From Thalassospira tepidiphila MCCC 1A03514 (GTDB lineage: Bacteria > Pseudomonadota > Alphaproteobacteria > Rhodospirillales > Thalassospiraceae), in assembly GCF_001662875.1 (NCBI RefSeq), contig NZ_JPVZ01000014.1:1-64000 (forward strand): DNA of 64,000 bases. The letters are read 5' to 3'. This document shows positions 1 to 8,143 of this stretch, one piece after another. A program made the position numbers and the translations under genes. The stretch's first letter is position 1; every line of letters starts with the position of its first letter. A model generated the notes under the pieces. The model did no database searches and had not been told where the DNA came from. It saw nothing but the letters and a program-made list of their open reading frames with translations.

Positions 1-2080
1 CTGTCAGAGTCTCGTTGGCATCCGTCAGCCCGGCATTGATGTCCAGTGCAATTGCATTATCTTCGTTACCGGATGCATCAGACACATCCAGTGTCGGTGC
101 ATCAGCGACCCCAGCGACATCAACAGTGATCGAACTTGTCGTCGTTGCGACATCTTCGCCGTCAACGGACGTTGCAGTCACCTCAAGGTCAAACGATCCG
201 CTGAAGTCTTCTGGTGGCGTAATGGTCAGACCTGCAAGCTGCTGAGAACTCAACGTCCAAGTCCCATCACCGTTGTCGGTACCAGCCGACAATGTCCCGC
301 CGTTCGGAACGCCGCTGATTGTAACTGTGAGTGTCTCGGAGCTATCAGCCAGACCCGCATCAATATCAAGCGCGATGGCGCTGTCTTCATTCCCGCTGGC
401 GTCAGAAACATCCAACGTCGGTGCATCTGCAACGCCAGCCACATCAACCGTAATCGAACCAGTCGTCGTTGCAACATCTGATCCATCCGCAGACGATGCC
501 GTTATACCTAGGTCAAACGATCCACTGAAGTCATCCGCTGGCGTGATGGTCAGACCATCAAGTTGATCCGAACTCAAAGTCCACGTGCCGTCACCATTGT
601 CGGCACCGGCAGACAGCGAAGCACCATCCGGAACGCCCGAGATCGTGATGGTGAGTGTTTCGGAACTGTCGGTCAGACCCGCATCAATATTAAGCGCAAT
701 GGCTGCGTCTTCATTGCCGGATGCATCACTGATATCCAGCGTCGGAGTATCTGCGACGCCTTCGACGTCAACAGTGAGATTTTGCATCACAACGGCGGTA
801 TCATCACCATCGGTGGTCGAAACCAGAACCGAAAGATCGATTTCGCCGCTGAAGTTTTCCGCAGGTGTGATGCTCAGGCCTTCGAGCTGATCCGAACTCA
901 GCGTCCAGGTGCCATCCCCATTATCCGTCCCGGCCGACAGCGTCGCACCATCCGGCACACCTTCAATGGTGATCGCGAGGTTTTCACTGCCATCCAGAAG
1001 TTCGGTATCGATATCAAGCGCGATCGCGCTGTCTTCAGTACCACTGGCATCGGAAACATCAAGCGTTGCGCCGTCCGCAACACCGGTGACGTCAACGGTG
1101 AAGCTGGCATTTGTTGTCGCAACACTGCCATTGGCTTCGCGACTGGTTGCCGAGATGTCGAGATCAATCGATCCGCTGAAATTATCGGGCGGCGTCAGGG
1201 TCAAACCGCTCAGCTGTCCTGGCGTGAGGGTCCAGGTACCATCACCATTGTCGGTACCAGCCGAAAGAACAGCCCCGTCGGGCAAACCGGAAATCGTGAT
1301 GGTGAGCGTTTCACTGCCGCCATCAAGGTCATTAAGCGATGCCGACAGATCAAGGGCAATGGCACTGTCTTCAGCACCCGTGACATCATCCGCACTCAGA
1401 GACGGCGCATCCGCGACCTTGGGGTCTTCGACCTCGAGCTCGTCCTCGGTATCAAGTTCATCCTCAAGAAGAAGCTCGTCGTCTTCTTCAAGCTCGTCTT
1501 CGGCAACCGCGGCTTCTGGCGCTGGTGCCTGTTCAACGGGGGGAATGAATTCGGGCCGAAGACCTTCGTCCGTGCCTGGGCCAGGTTCTTCGCGCTCACC
1601 GCGCAGCGCATTGGTATCATTGGTCGCAAGCGGAATTTCCGGCAAATCAACCGTGCCCGGTTCCGATTGGAGGGACAGGTCATCGGCCCCGTCTGATCCA
1701 AGATTGCTTTGGAATGTGTCGGCCCCGGTATCGAGATTGTTTTCAATCTCGGCCGCTTCGTTCAGGGAAATGGTCTGTTGTTCGGTGGCCTCTCTGGCCT
1801 GCGCACGTTCCTGGCGCTGGGCTGCGGCATTCTGGCGCTGGAAAGCTTGTTGTTCTTCGCCTTGCGGATTTCGGATCTGGGTACCGTAATGAACCGATCC
1901 CAGTTCCTGTTCCTGCGGACGTGCGGAACTGTCCTGGTCGTCATGCAATTCGACCAGTTCATCACTTTCGCCATCCTGACCAAGCGAACGCTCCAGATCC
2001 TCTGTCGAGGCCTGGTGGTCAAGATCACTCCGACCATCGTCAGAGCGGGAATTTTCAGTATCGCGCGCGTCGTCCGCCAT
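1..2080 (-). CDS. Large repeat-containing secreted adhesin (VCBS/cadherin-like), 3' end beyond window
   Basis: The frame is open from an ATG at 2080 to the left edge (693 codons seen). The first 220 or so residues are acidic and rich in Asp, Glu and Gln with no signal peptide, ending in a Glu/Asp-rich stretch. Then come near-identical modules of about 108 residues, each with a motif like SGTEDSAIALDI, SETLTITISGVPDGA, GTDNGDGTWTL and a beta-rich end; the DNA period is exactly 324 bp except for a 336-bp first unit. This is the pattern of VCBS/bacterial-Ig adhesins exported by type I secretion, whose export signal lies at the missing C-terminus. It lies 144 bp downstream of the HlyD-type gene on the same strand. 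Function as an adhesin is inferred; the RTX end is not visible. Confidence 0.82.
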   Translation of the reverse strand, partial: MADDARDTENSRSDDGRSDLDHQASTEDLERSLGQDGESDELVELHDDQDSSARPQEQELGSVHYGTQIRNPQGEEQQAFQRQNAAAQRQERAQAREATEQQTISLNEAAEIENNLDTGADTFQSNLGSDGADDLSLQSEPGTVDLPEIPLATNDTNALRGEREEPGPGTDEGLRPEFIPPVEQAPAPEAAVAEDELEEDDELLLEDELDTEDELEVEDPKVADAPSLSADDVTGAEDSAIALDLSASLNDLDGGSETLTITISGLPDGAVLSAGTDNGDGTWTLTPGQLSGLTLTPPDNFSGSIDLDISATSREANGSVATTNASFTVDVTGVADGATLDVSDASGTEDSAIALDIDTELLDGSENLAITIEGVPDGATLSAGTDNGDGTWTLSSDQLEGLSITPAENFSGEIDLSVLVSTTDGDDTAVVMQNLTVDVEGVADTPTLDISDASGNEDAAIALNIDAGLTDSSETLTITISGVPDGASLSAGADNGDGTWTLSSDQLDGLTITPADDFSGSFDLGITASSADGSDVATTTGSITVDVAGVADAPTLDVSDASGNEDSAIALDIDAGLADSSETLTVTISGVPNGGTLSAGTDNGDGTWTLSSQQLAGLTITPPEDFSGSFDLEVTATSVDGEDVATTTSSITVDVAGVADAPTLDVSDASGNEDNAIALDINAGLTDANETLT
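93..1418 (-). repeat. Tandem 324-bp coding repeats in the adhesin gene
   Basis: Equivalent positions recur at 93, 417, 741, 1065 and 1401, so four spacings are 324, 324, 324 and 336 bp. The units encode about 108 residues each and differ by scattered substitutions. The array continues past the left edge, so the copy number cannot be counted here. Confidence 0.9.
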
Positions 2081-2130
2081 CTAACCCATTCTCCGTAAAG
2101 TGCGGAACAGGATAGGCCCATCCCACACTT

Positions 2131-2165
2131 CTATACCATAGTATAGATTCACTGGTAACAACCAG
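2131..2165. promoter_or_regulatory. Two adjacent inverted repeats upstream of the adhesin gene
   Basis: CTATAC-N4-GTATAG lies at 2131-2146 and CTGGT-N4-ACCAG at 2152-2165, 51-85 bases before the adhesin start. On the minus strand the first contains TATACT, a good -10 hexamer, so a separate regulated promoter for the adhesin is plausible. Operator function is inference. Confidence 0.4.
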
Positions 2166-2187
2166 CGAAATGTACGGCCAGGCAGTA

Positions 2188-2204
2188 GAAATGGGGACCA
2201 TTTC
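2188..2204 (-). other. Short hairpin after the HlyD-type gene
   Basis: GAAATGG-GGA-CCATTTC is a perfect 7-bp stem 21 bases past the adaptor stop codon. No T-run follows on the minus strand, so it may be a weak terminator, an attenuator or an mRNA stability element between the secretion genes and the adhesin. Confidence 0.35.
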
Positions 2205-2224
2205 CAGCGGGACCAGATAATTGC

Positions 2225-3580
2225 TCAGCGTTCGCTAAACGCTTGATCAAGCGAGACATAGACCGGCTTCAACAGATATTGAAGGAGAGTCCGCTCCCCG
2301 GTCTGGATATCGGCCTGAACCGTCATCCCGGGAATGATCTTCTGAGCTGCCGCACCTTCGCCGACTGCATCGGCTTCGAGCGCAACCTTGCCCTTATAAT
2401 ACGGACGTCCATCCTCATCAACAAAAGTAGAGGCCGATATCGATACCAATTCACCGTTGATCCCGCCATAGCGGATGAAATCAAACGCACTGACCTTGAC
2501 CGTGACCGGCTGCCCAAGGTGAACATGGCCGATATCCTCGGTCGAAATGCGGGTTTCAGCGATCAAAACATCATCAACCGGCACCAGCTCCATCACCACC
2601 TGTGCTGGCGCAATCACCCCGCCAATCGTGGTGAACTGAAGGCCCTTGATATAGCCCCGGGTGGGCGCAATGATTTCAAGCCGGTCAACGCGATCCCGCA
2701 ATTTGCGCAGGGCTTCGCGGGCCTGGGCAATTTCGCCACCCAGACGGCCAAGTTCGGTAATGGCCTCTTCGCGTTGCGTTTTTTCAAGCTCGTTCAGGCG
2801 CAAATTTGCCTCGGCGATGGTTTCGCGCGCCCGCGCCTTTTCTGCAATCACACCCGAAAGGTTGCCTTGGGCTTCGTTCAGTTCGCGCTGGATATTGAGG
2901 AACAACACCTTGGAATTAAGCCCCTGCTCATAGAGCGACCGGCGCATGGTGACTTCCTGGCTCAGCAGATCAACCGATTTGCGAAGGGTTGCTTCCTGCT
3001 CGCTCAGTTGGGCCAGTTCGGCATTGCGTTCCTTGATCTGGACCTCAAGAATTTCGCTTTGGTTGGCATCAAGCTCGGTCTGGATGCGATAAATCTCATC
3101 CTGATTTTGCGCAAGTTCCGGATATTGCACCATCAGGGTGGTGAAATCCGGTTCGCGGCCCTCGGCCAAGGCGCGGTAGCGTTCGGCTTCAAGCTGCAAG
3201 TTGCCAAGCCGTGTTTCGGTCTGGGACAGTTCCGCCTGCGCCCCGTCGGCCTTGAGACGGATCAGAACCTGTCCTTGTTCCACAAGGTCACCATCGCGCA
3301 CCATGATCTGCTCAATGATGCCGCCTTCAAGATGCTGGATCTTGTTGACTGCACTTGTTGGCATGACCTGCCCGAATGTAATCGCGGTTTCCTTGATTTC
3401 GGTGGTCGCAGACCATGCGATCAAGGCAAGGAAGCCAACCGACAGCATCACCATCGCAGAACGCACAAAGACGGAAATCCCGCCTTCTTCAAGCAGGACC
3501 GCGTGCGACAAATACCGCGCCATGCGCCGGGATCGCCGGAACCGCTGGATCGCAGTATCCTGAACTGCTGCTTCACTCAT
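2225..3580 (-). CDS. Type I secretion periplasmic adaptor (HlyD family)
   Basis: A membrane fusion protein of 451 residues bridging the inner-membrane ABC exporter and an outer-membrane TolC-type channel. It has a cytoplasmic N-terminus, one membrane segment near residues 40-60, a lipoyl half-motif (QHLEGGIIEQIMVRDGDLVEQ region), a long coiled coil (about residues 110-290) and the C-terminal beta domain with EIIAPTRGYIKGLQ and VPVDDVLIAETRI. Its ATG overlaps the stop of the upstream ABC gene by 4 bases (ATGA), which argues for translational coupling. No TolC gene is present in the window. Family assignment is firm; the cargo is inferred from the adjacent adhesin. Confidence 0.93.
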   Translation of the reverse strand: MSEAAVQDTAIQRFRRSRRMARYLSHAVLLEEGGISVFVRSAMVMLSVGFLALIAWSATTEIKETAITFGQVMPTSAVNKIQHLEGGIIEQIMVRDGDLVEQGQVLIRLKADGAQAELSQTETRLGNLQLEAERYRALAEGREPDFTTLMVQYPELAQNQDEIYRIQTELDANQSEILEVQIKERNAELAQLSEQEATLRKSVDLLSQEVTMRRSLYEQGLNSKVLFLNIQRELNEAQGNLSGVIAEKARARETIAEANLRLNELEKTQREEAITELGRLGGEIAQAREALRKLRDRVDRLEIIAPTRGYIKGLQFTTIGGVIAPAQVVMELVPVDDVLIAETRISTEDIGHVHLGQPVTVKVSAFDFIRYGGINGELVSISASTFVDEDGRPYYKGKVALEADAVGEGAAAQKIIPGMTVQADIQTGERTLLQYLLKPVYVSLDQAFSER

Positions 3581-5721
3581 AGGTAGCCTCCGTCTATCAC
3601 TTGCTGCTTGATCCGTTCGGGCGGCCCGTCGCCGCGCAACTGGCCGCCTTCAAGCACAAGAATGCGGTCCGCCAAATCCAGATGACTTGGTCGATGGGTA
3701 ATCAGGAAAATGGTCGAACCGCCCCGCAGGCGATTGATCGTGCTTTGGAAGGCACGGTCGGCCCGCTGGTCGAGACCATTGGTGGGTTCATCAAACAAAA
3801 TGATCGGCGCTTCGCGCACAAGCGCACGCGCCAGCGCAAGTCGTTGCAGGAAACTGGCCGAGAAGCGCGATGAGTGCTGATCACCAACACGGGTCTTGAA
3901 CCCGTTGGGAAGTGCCTCGACCTCATCAAGGATCCCTGCCGCCATGCAGGCCATGCGCAGATCATCATCGGTTGCGACCGGATTGGCCAAACGCAGGTTT
4001 TGCGCAATCGACCCCCGGAAAAATTCGATATCCTGCGGCACATAGGAAATGGCCTGACGCAGGGTTTGCGGATCCATCTGACGGATATCCGCACCATCAA
4101 TCAAAACAGCCCCCGCCTGCGGCTGATACATGCCGGCAATCAGCTTGATCAGCGATGATTTCCCTGCCCCGTTCGCACCGACCACGGCAACCACCTGCCC
4201 CGGTTTGATATCGAAATTGACCCCGACCAGGGCCGGATCGGAATCCGCACTATAACGGAAACTGACCCGTGAAAATGTCACAGCACCGTCAAAGCGATGC
4301 TGCTCGACCGAACGCGGGACAAGGTCCCCTTCGGGCGCAATGGTCATCAGGCGGTTGATCTGGCGCACACTGCCGCGCAACTGCGCCAGCCGCGGCATGC
4401 CGAGAAACGCCTGATTGATCGGGCCAAGAACCCGCCAGGCCAGCATCATCGATGCCACCAGCGCACCGACGCTCATTTGGGCTTCCATCACCCGCTGCGC
4501 GCCGAAGGCAAGCACAAGCGCACCAGACGTAATCATCAGTACCTGGGCCAATGTATTGATGACGTTATTGACCATCGCCACCCGATAGCCGGAATAGGCC
4601 GTATCAGCGGAAATATCGCGAAAGCGTGCCAACCAGCGTTGCTCGGATGCGGTGTATTTCAGCGCCGACATCTTGCCGACGGTCTCGACCAGGAATTCCT
4701 GACGGTTGGCACCATGACGACCAAGTTCGGAAACACGGCGTGCGACAATCGGAAATGCAACGATGCCGATCAGTGCGAACACACCGATCAATGCAATCGG
4801 GATCAATGCCAGCCAACCGCCAAGATAGAACATGACAATCAGGAACAGCGGCACGAACGGCATTTCCATCATCACCAGTGCCATCGGCCCGGTAAAGAAT
4901 TCACGCACGCTTTCAAAGTCGCGAATACGCGAAATCTGTACACCAACCGGCGCACGTTCGGTGAAGGCCGGTGGCAAGGACAATAGCCGTTCAAAAATGG
5001 CACCACTGACAAGCGTATCGAGGCGCGCACCGAAGTGACTGACGATCTGACTGCGCAAGGAGCGCAAAACCCAGCTCAGGATCAGGACGATGCCAATCCC
5101 GATGGCAAACTGGATCAACATCGGGATCGACCGTGTGCCGATCACACGGTCATAGATGCCCATGACGAAGATCGGGGTTGCCAGCGCCAGGATGTTCAAA
5201 ACAAACGTCATCGCCAGCAACTGATGAAGCAGCCCCGAAAACCGGTCGGCAATACCCCCAAACCAGCCGCGCTTATCATCTTCCAGATAACGTTCACGGC
5301 GATCCGCCGCCGAGAACTGATAAATCTTGCCCGGAAGGGTCGATAGCTTGATGACCATTTCCCGATCAGTGCCGCCATCAAAGACGCGCACACCATTTTC
5401 TTCGGGCCGAATCACGACAAGGGCCGTTCCCTCGTCCGGGACAAACAGGCACGGCATCAGGCGTTCGTCGATCTGATCAAGCGTCGCATCGATTTCGCGT
5501 GACTGATAGTTCAGATGCGCCATGACATTGCGGAAATCGGTCAGATCAAGCGCCTGATCCATATGTGGCAGCGCCTCTGCGACCTGACGCGGCAATCCGC
5601 GCCATCCCAAGGCCTGAAGCAGCGGCCAGACACATGCGTCGAAATCGGACAGCGCATCGGTGCTTTCCAGCCCCATCCGATAGTTCATCGCATAGTCCAT
5701 GTTTTCGAGCTTTTTCATCAT
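3577..5721 (-). CDS. Type I secretion ABC transporter with C39-like N-terminal domain
   Basis: 714 residues: a C39-peptidase-like domain (about 1-140) without the catalytic Cys, as in LapB/HlyB-type exporters; a six-helix transmembrane domain (160-430); and an ATPase domain. Walker A GANGAGKS is at 515-522, Q-loop Gln 563, Walker B ILFDE 641-645 and switch His 676. The signature motif is FSASF (620-624) instead of LSGGQ. It overlaps its neighbours by 4 bases at each end and is probably co-translated with them. With the next gene it likely forms a heterodimer, as RtxB/RtxE do in the Vibrio MARTX system. ATG at 5721 or 5718 could be the start. Confidence 0.93.
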   Translation of the reverse strand: MMKKLENMDYAMNYRMGLESTDALSDFDACVWPLLQALGWRGLPRQVAEALPHMDQALDLTDFRNVMAHLNYQSREIDATLDQIDERLMPCLFVPDEGTALVVIRPEENGVRVFDGGTDREMVIKLSTLPGKIYQFSAADRRERYLEDDKRGWFGGIADRFSGLLHQLLAMTFVLNILALATPIFVMGIYDRVIGTRSIPMLIQFAIGIGIVLILSWVLRSLRSQIVSHFGARLDTLVSGAIFERLLSLPPAFTERAPVGVQISRIRDFESVREFFTGPMALVMMEMPFVPLFLIVMFYLGGWLALIPIALIGVFALIGIVAFPIVARRVSELGRHGANRQEFLVETVGKMSALKYTASEQRWLARFRDISADTAYSGYRVAMVNNVINTLAQVLMITSGALVLAFGAQRVMEAQMSVGALVASMMLAWRVLGPINQAFLGMPRLAQLRGSVRQINRLMTIAPEGDLVPRSVEQHRFDGAVTFSRVSFRYSADSDPALVGVNFDIKPGQVVAVVGANGAGKSSLIKLIAGMYQPQAGAVLIDGADIRQMDPQTLRQAISYVPQDIEFFRGSIAQNLRLANPVATDDDLRMACMAAGILDEVEALPNGFKTRVGDQHSSRFSASFLQRLALARALVREAPIILFDEPTNGLDQRADRAFQSTINRLRGGSTIFLITHRPSHLDLADRILVLEGGQLRGDGPPERIKQQVIDGGYL

Positions 5722-7439
5722 GCCTTCGACCCCGCTGCTGCCCGGGTGCCGGTATTTTTGGCCGTCTCCGCAGTTTTATTCGTGCGACGCAAAACAGGCA
5801 CAAGATGCTTGTCGATCAGACGGTATTGCTTGTTGGCCATGGCAATCAGGGATGGGCGATGAGACACCATCACCAGCGTGCAGTGCTTTTTAAGCTCCAC
5901 CATCAGGCTGGTCATGATGTTGTCACCCGCCATATCAAGCGAACTGTTGGCTTCGTCAAACAGAACAATGCGCGGGTAATCAATCAGGGCACGGGCAACC
6001 GCGATGCGCTGTTTTACGCCGCGCGGCAGGGTTTCGGACGCCTGACCACCAACTTCGGTGTCATAGCCTTCGGGCATGCGCATGACGATGTCATCAAGCC
6101 CCAGACGCCGTGAAATCTCAATCACGCGGTCAACACCGATTTCCTTGCGAAATCCGGTGATGTTTTCAAGGATCGTACCTTTGAACATCACGCCATGCTG
6201 AGGCAAATAGGCGATCTGACGACGGGTGGACTCGGCGGTGTAATCGGCCGGGTCCTTGCCATCCAAAAGCACTTCACCCCGATCCGGGCGCAAGGCCCCC
6301 ATCAGAAGCCACAAAAGTGTGGTTTTGCCTGTGCCGTTGTCGCCGGTAATGGCGATGGAATCGCCCGGCTCCACCACCAGATCAAGGTTTTCGAAGATCT
6401 TTTTGCCATCCGCATGGGAAAACGCGACATTGCGCAATTCGATCTTGCCATCAAGCAGTGGCATTTCCGCGGCGCCAAGCTGGTCTTCTTCTTCGATTTC
6501 AAACAGCTCGTTGACGCGCTGACGCGCAACGCGAATGTTCTGGAATTGCGTCCACAGGGTCATGGCACGCTGAAGCGGCTGGATCGAACGGCCCGACAAC
6601 ATCGTGCAGGCAGCAAGCCCACCGACGGTCAAAGTCCCGTTAATCACAAAAACACTACCGACAGAAGCCACCAGCACCATGGTCAGCATCGAAAAGGTCG
6701 CGCTGGCATTGACCGCTGTGTGGGCCGAGCGTGCGGCACGCAGATCATCACCCGAACATTGTGTCTGGAGCTGATCATGTCGGCGGATCATCAGGTTTTC
6801 CATCGCCATCGATTTGATGGTGTGAATGCCCGTCAGGGTTTCGATGATGAAGTTATAGCGCCGTTCATCTGACTGGCTGCGATCATCAAGTGCGCCCCGC
6901 AACTGATGGCCCAGAAACATCGCTGTCAAAAGGAAGGCTGCAAGAATGCCCAGCGGCACAAGCACCAATTGACCGCCAATCACTGCAATCAGGGCCAGGA
7001 ACAAGATGATGAACGGCAGATCGACCACCGCACCAATTGCCTGCCCGGAATAGAAGTCGCGCAGCATATTCAGGCTATTAAGGCGCTGCAGATGAAGACC
7101 CGGTGCGGTTTTGCCATAGTCGGTCAAGCTTGCCGACAGCAAATGTCCGACCGCCTGCTGGGAACTGTAATGTTCAAACTTCGCCGCCGAGAGCGAGGAG
7201 ATATAAGCCCGGCCAAGACGCAGGATCGCTTCAAGCACAAGCGCCCCCAGCACCCCGAAAATCAAAAGGGTCAGTGTCGGGATGGAACTGTGCGGCAGGA
7301 CCCGGTCATAGACCTGCAAAAGAGTAATCGGCAGCGCAAGCGTCAGCAGGTTGATCACCAACGCTGTGATCAACAGTGCGAAACGGCCGGTGCGCAAGTG
7401 CGACAATGTACCGATATTCAATCGAGACCGACGTCTCAT
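5718..7439 (-). CDS. Type I secretion ABC transporter, second half-subunit
   Basis: 573 residues with no C39 domain: six transmembrane helices (about 20-290) and an ATPase domain with Walker A GDNGTGKT (366-373), Q414, Walker B IVLFDE (491-496) and His 527. The signature is LPRGV (471-475), not LSGGQ. It is the first gene of the secretion operon and overlaps the next by 4 bases. The start could be ATG at 7439 or GTG at 7442; the nearest GGAG lies 10-13 bases upstream. Two unlike ABC halves with one adaptor suggest a heterodimeric exporter. Confidence 0.9.
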   Translation of the reverse strand: MRRRSRLNIGTLSHLRTGRFALLITALVINLLTLALPITLLQVYDRVLPHSSIPTLTLLIFGVLGALVLEAILRLGRAYISSLSAAKFEHYSSQQAVGHLLSASLTDYGKTAPGLHLQRLNSLNMLRDFYSGQAIGAVVDLPFIILFLALIAVIGGQLVLVPLGILAAFLLTAMFLGHQLRGALDDRSQSDERRYNFIIETLTGIHTIKSMAMENLMIRRHDQLQTQCSGDDLRAARSAHTAVNASATFSMLTMVLVASVGSVFVINGTLTVGGLAACTMLSGRSIQPLQRAMTLWTQFQNIRVARQRVNELFEIEEEDQLGAAEMPLLDGKIELRNVAFSHADGKKIFENLDLVVEPGDSIAITGDNGTGKTTLLWLLMGALRPDRGEVLLDGKDPADYTAESTRRQIAYLPQHGVMFKGTILENITGFRKEIGVDRVIEISRRLGLDDIVMRMPEGYDTEVGGQASETLPRGVKQRIAVARALIDYPRIVLFDEANSSLDMAGDNIMTSLMVELKKHCTLVMVSHRPSLIAMANKQYRLIDKHLVPVLRRTNKTAETAKNTGTRAAAGSKA

Positions 7440-7638
7440 CACGCAGGCGAGCTCCAGATTTCCACAAAATCTACCACCCCAAAGTAGGGGACGTATACAA
7501 TGAGATAGGATGCATACCGGATCACCCCATCCAAAGCAAGAAAATCGTGGAGAAAATACAACCTGATGTGATCTGTCTTACCCGAAACAGCCGGTCACGG
7601 ATCAGATAGGGACCGAATATTAGCAATATCAAGACATA

Positions 7639-8052
7639 TTATTCAATACTGCCATCACCGCGCAAGCGATCCAACGCCCGTCGCTCGGCCTTTGTCGGAC
7701 GCCCTGCCCCCGCTTCGCGTTCGGCCAAGGGGGCGGTACGGATATCCGACGCAACTTCCTTTTTGGGTGTTCGCGGCGGGGAATGATCGGCATAAAGCGC
7801 CTGGGCCTCGGGCGCTGGGCCGCGTCGCTCACCAAGGGCGACAACCTCGACAACGCGCAGGTGCGGCCCCTGAAAGAACTGCAGGCGATCACCGGCAACG
7901 ACCGTGACGCTGGCCTTGGAAACCGACTGACCATTCAGAACAATATGCCCGGCTTGGCATGCCTTGCTGGCAAGCGATCTGGTTTTGTAAAACCGCGCAT
8001 GCCAAAGCCATTTATCAATACGAAGCTTCTCTGCCTGTTCCCTCACGGCCAC
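7639..8052 (-). CDS. hslR: S4-domain RNA-binding protein, Hsp15-like
   Basis: 137 residues with an S4 domain at about 10-70 (RIDKWLWHARFYKTRS, GHIVLNGQSVSK) and a basic tail, the arrangement of ribosome-associated heat shock protein Hsp15, which binds 50S subunits carrying stalled nascent chains. The start is GTG at 8052, with AGGA five bases upstream; no ATG fits the domain start. It lies 91 bases downstream of the helicase gene on the same strand and may be read through from it. Hsp15-specific activity is inferred from the family. Confidence 0.85.
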   Translation of the reverse strand: MAVREQAEKLRIDKWLWHARFYKTRSLASKACQAGHIVLNGQSVSKASVTVVAGDRLQFFQGPHLRVVEVVALGERRGPAPEAQALYADHSPPRTPKKEVASDIRTAPLAEREAGAGRPTKAERRALDRLRGDGSIE

Positions 8053-8097
8053 CGATTTCCTGAAATCAACGGGATATTATACAGTTGGAAAGCAGAA

Positions 8098-8119
8098 CGG
8101 CGACCCACAAGGGTCGCCG
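8098..8119 (-). terminator. Hairpin between helicase and S4 genes
   Basis: CGGCGACCC-ACAA-GGGTCGCCG is a perfect 9-bp stem, 25 bases past the helicase stop. Only a broken T-run (TTCTGCTTT) follows, so termination is probably partial. Confidence 0.5.
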
Positions 8120-8143
8120 CTCGATACATGATATCTGAAACGA

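Noticed and set aside
563-1889. Long plus-strand open frames opposite the adhesin
   Set aside because: They are Ser/Pro-rich or Arg/Thr-rich antisense shadows of the repeat gene, which is open on the minus strand with clear repeats.
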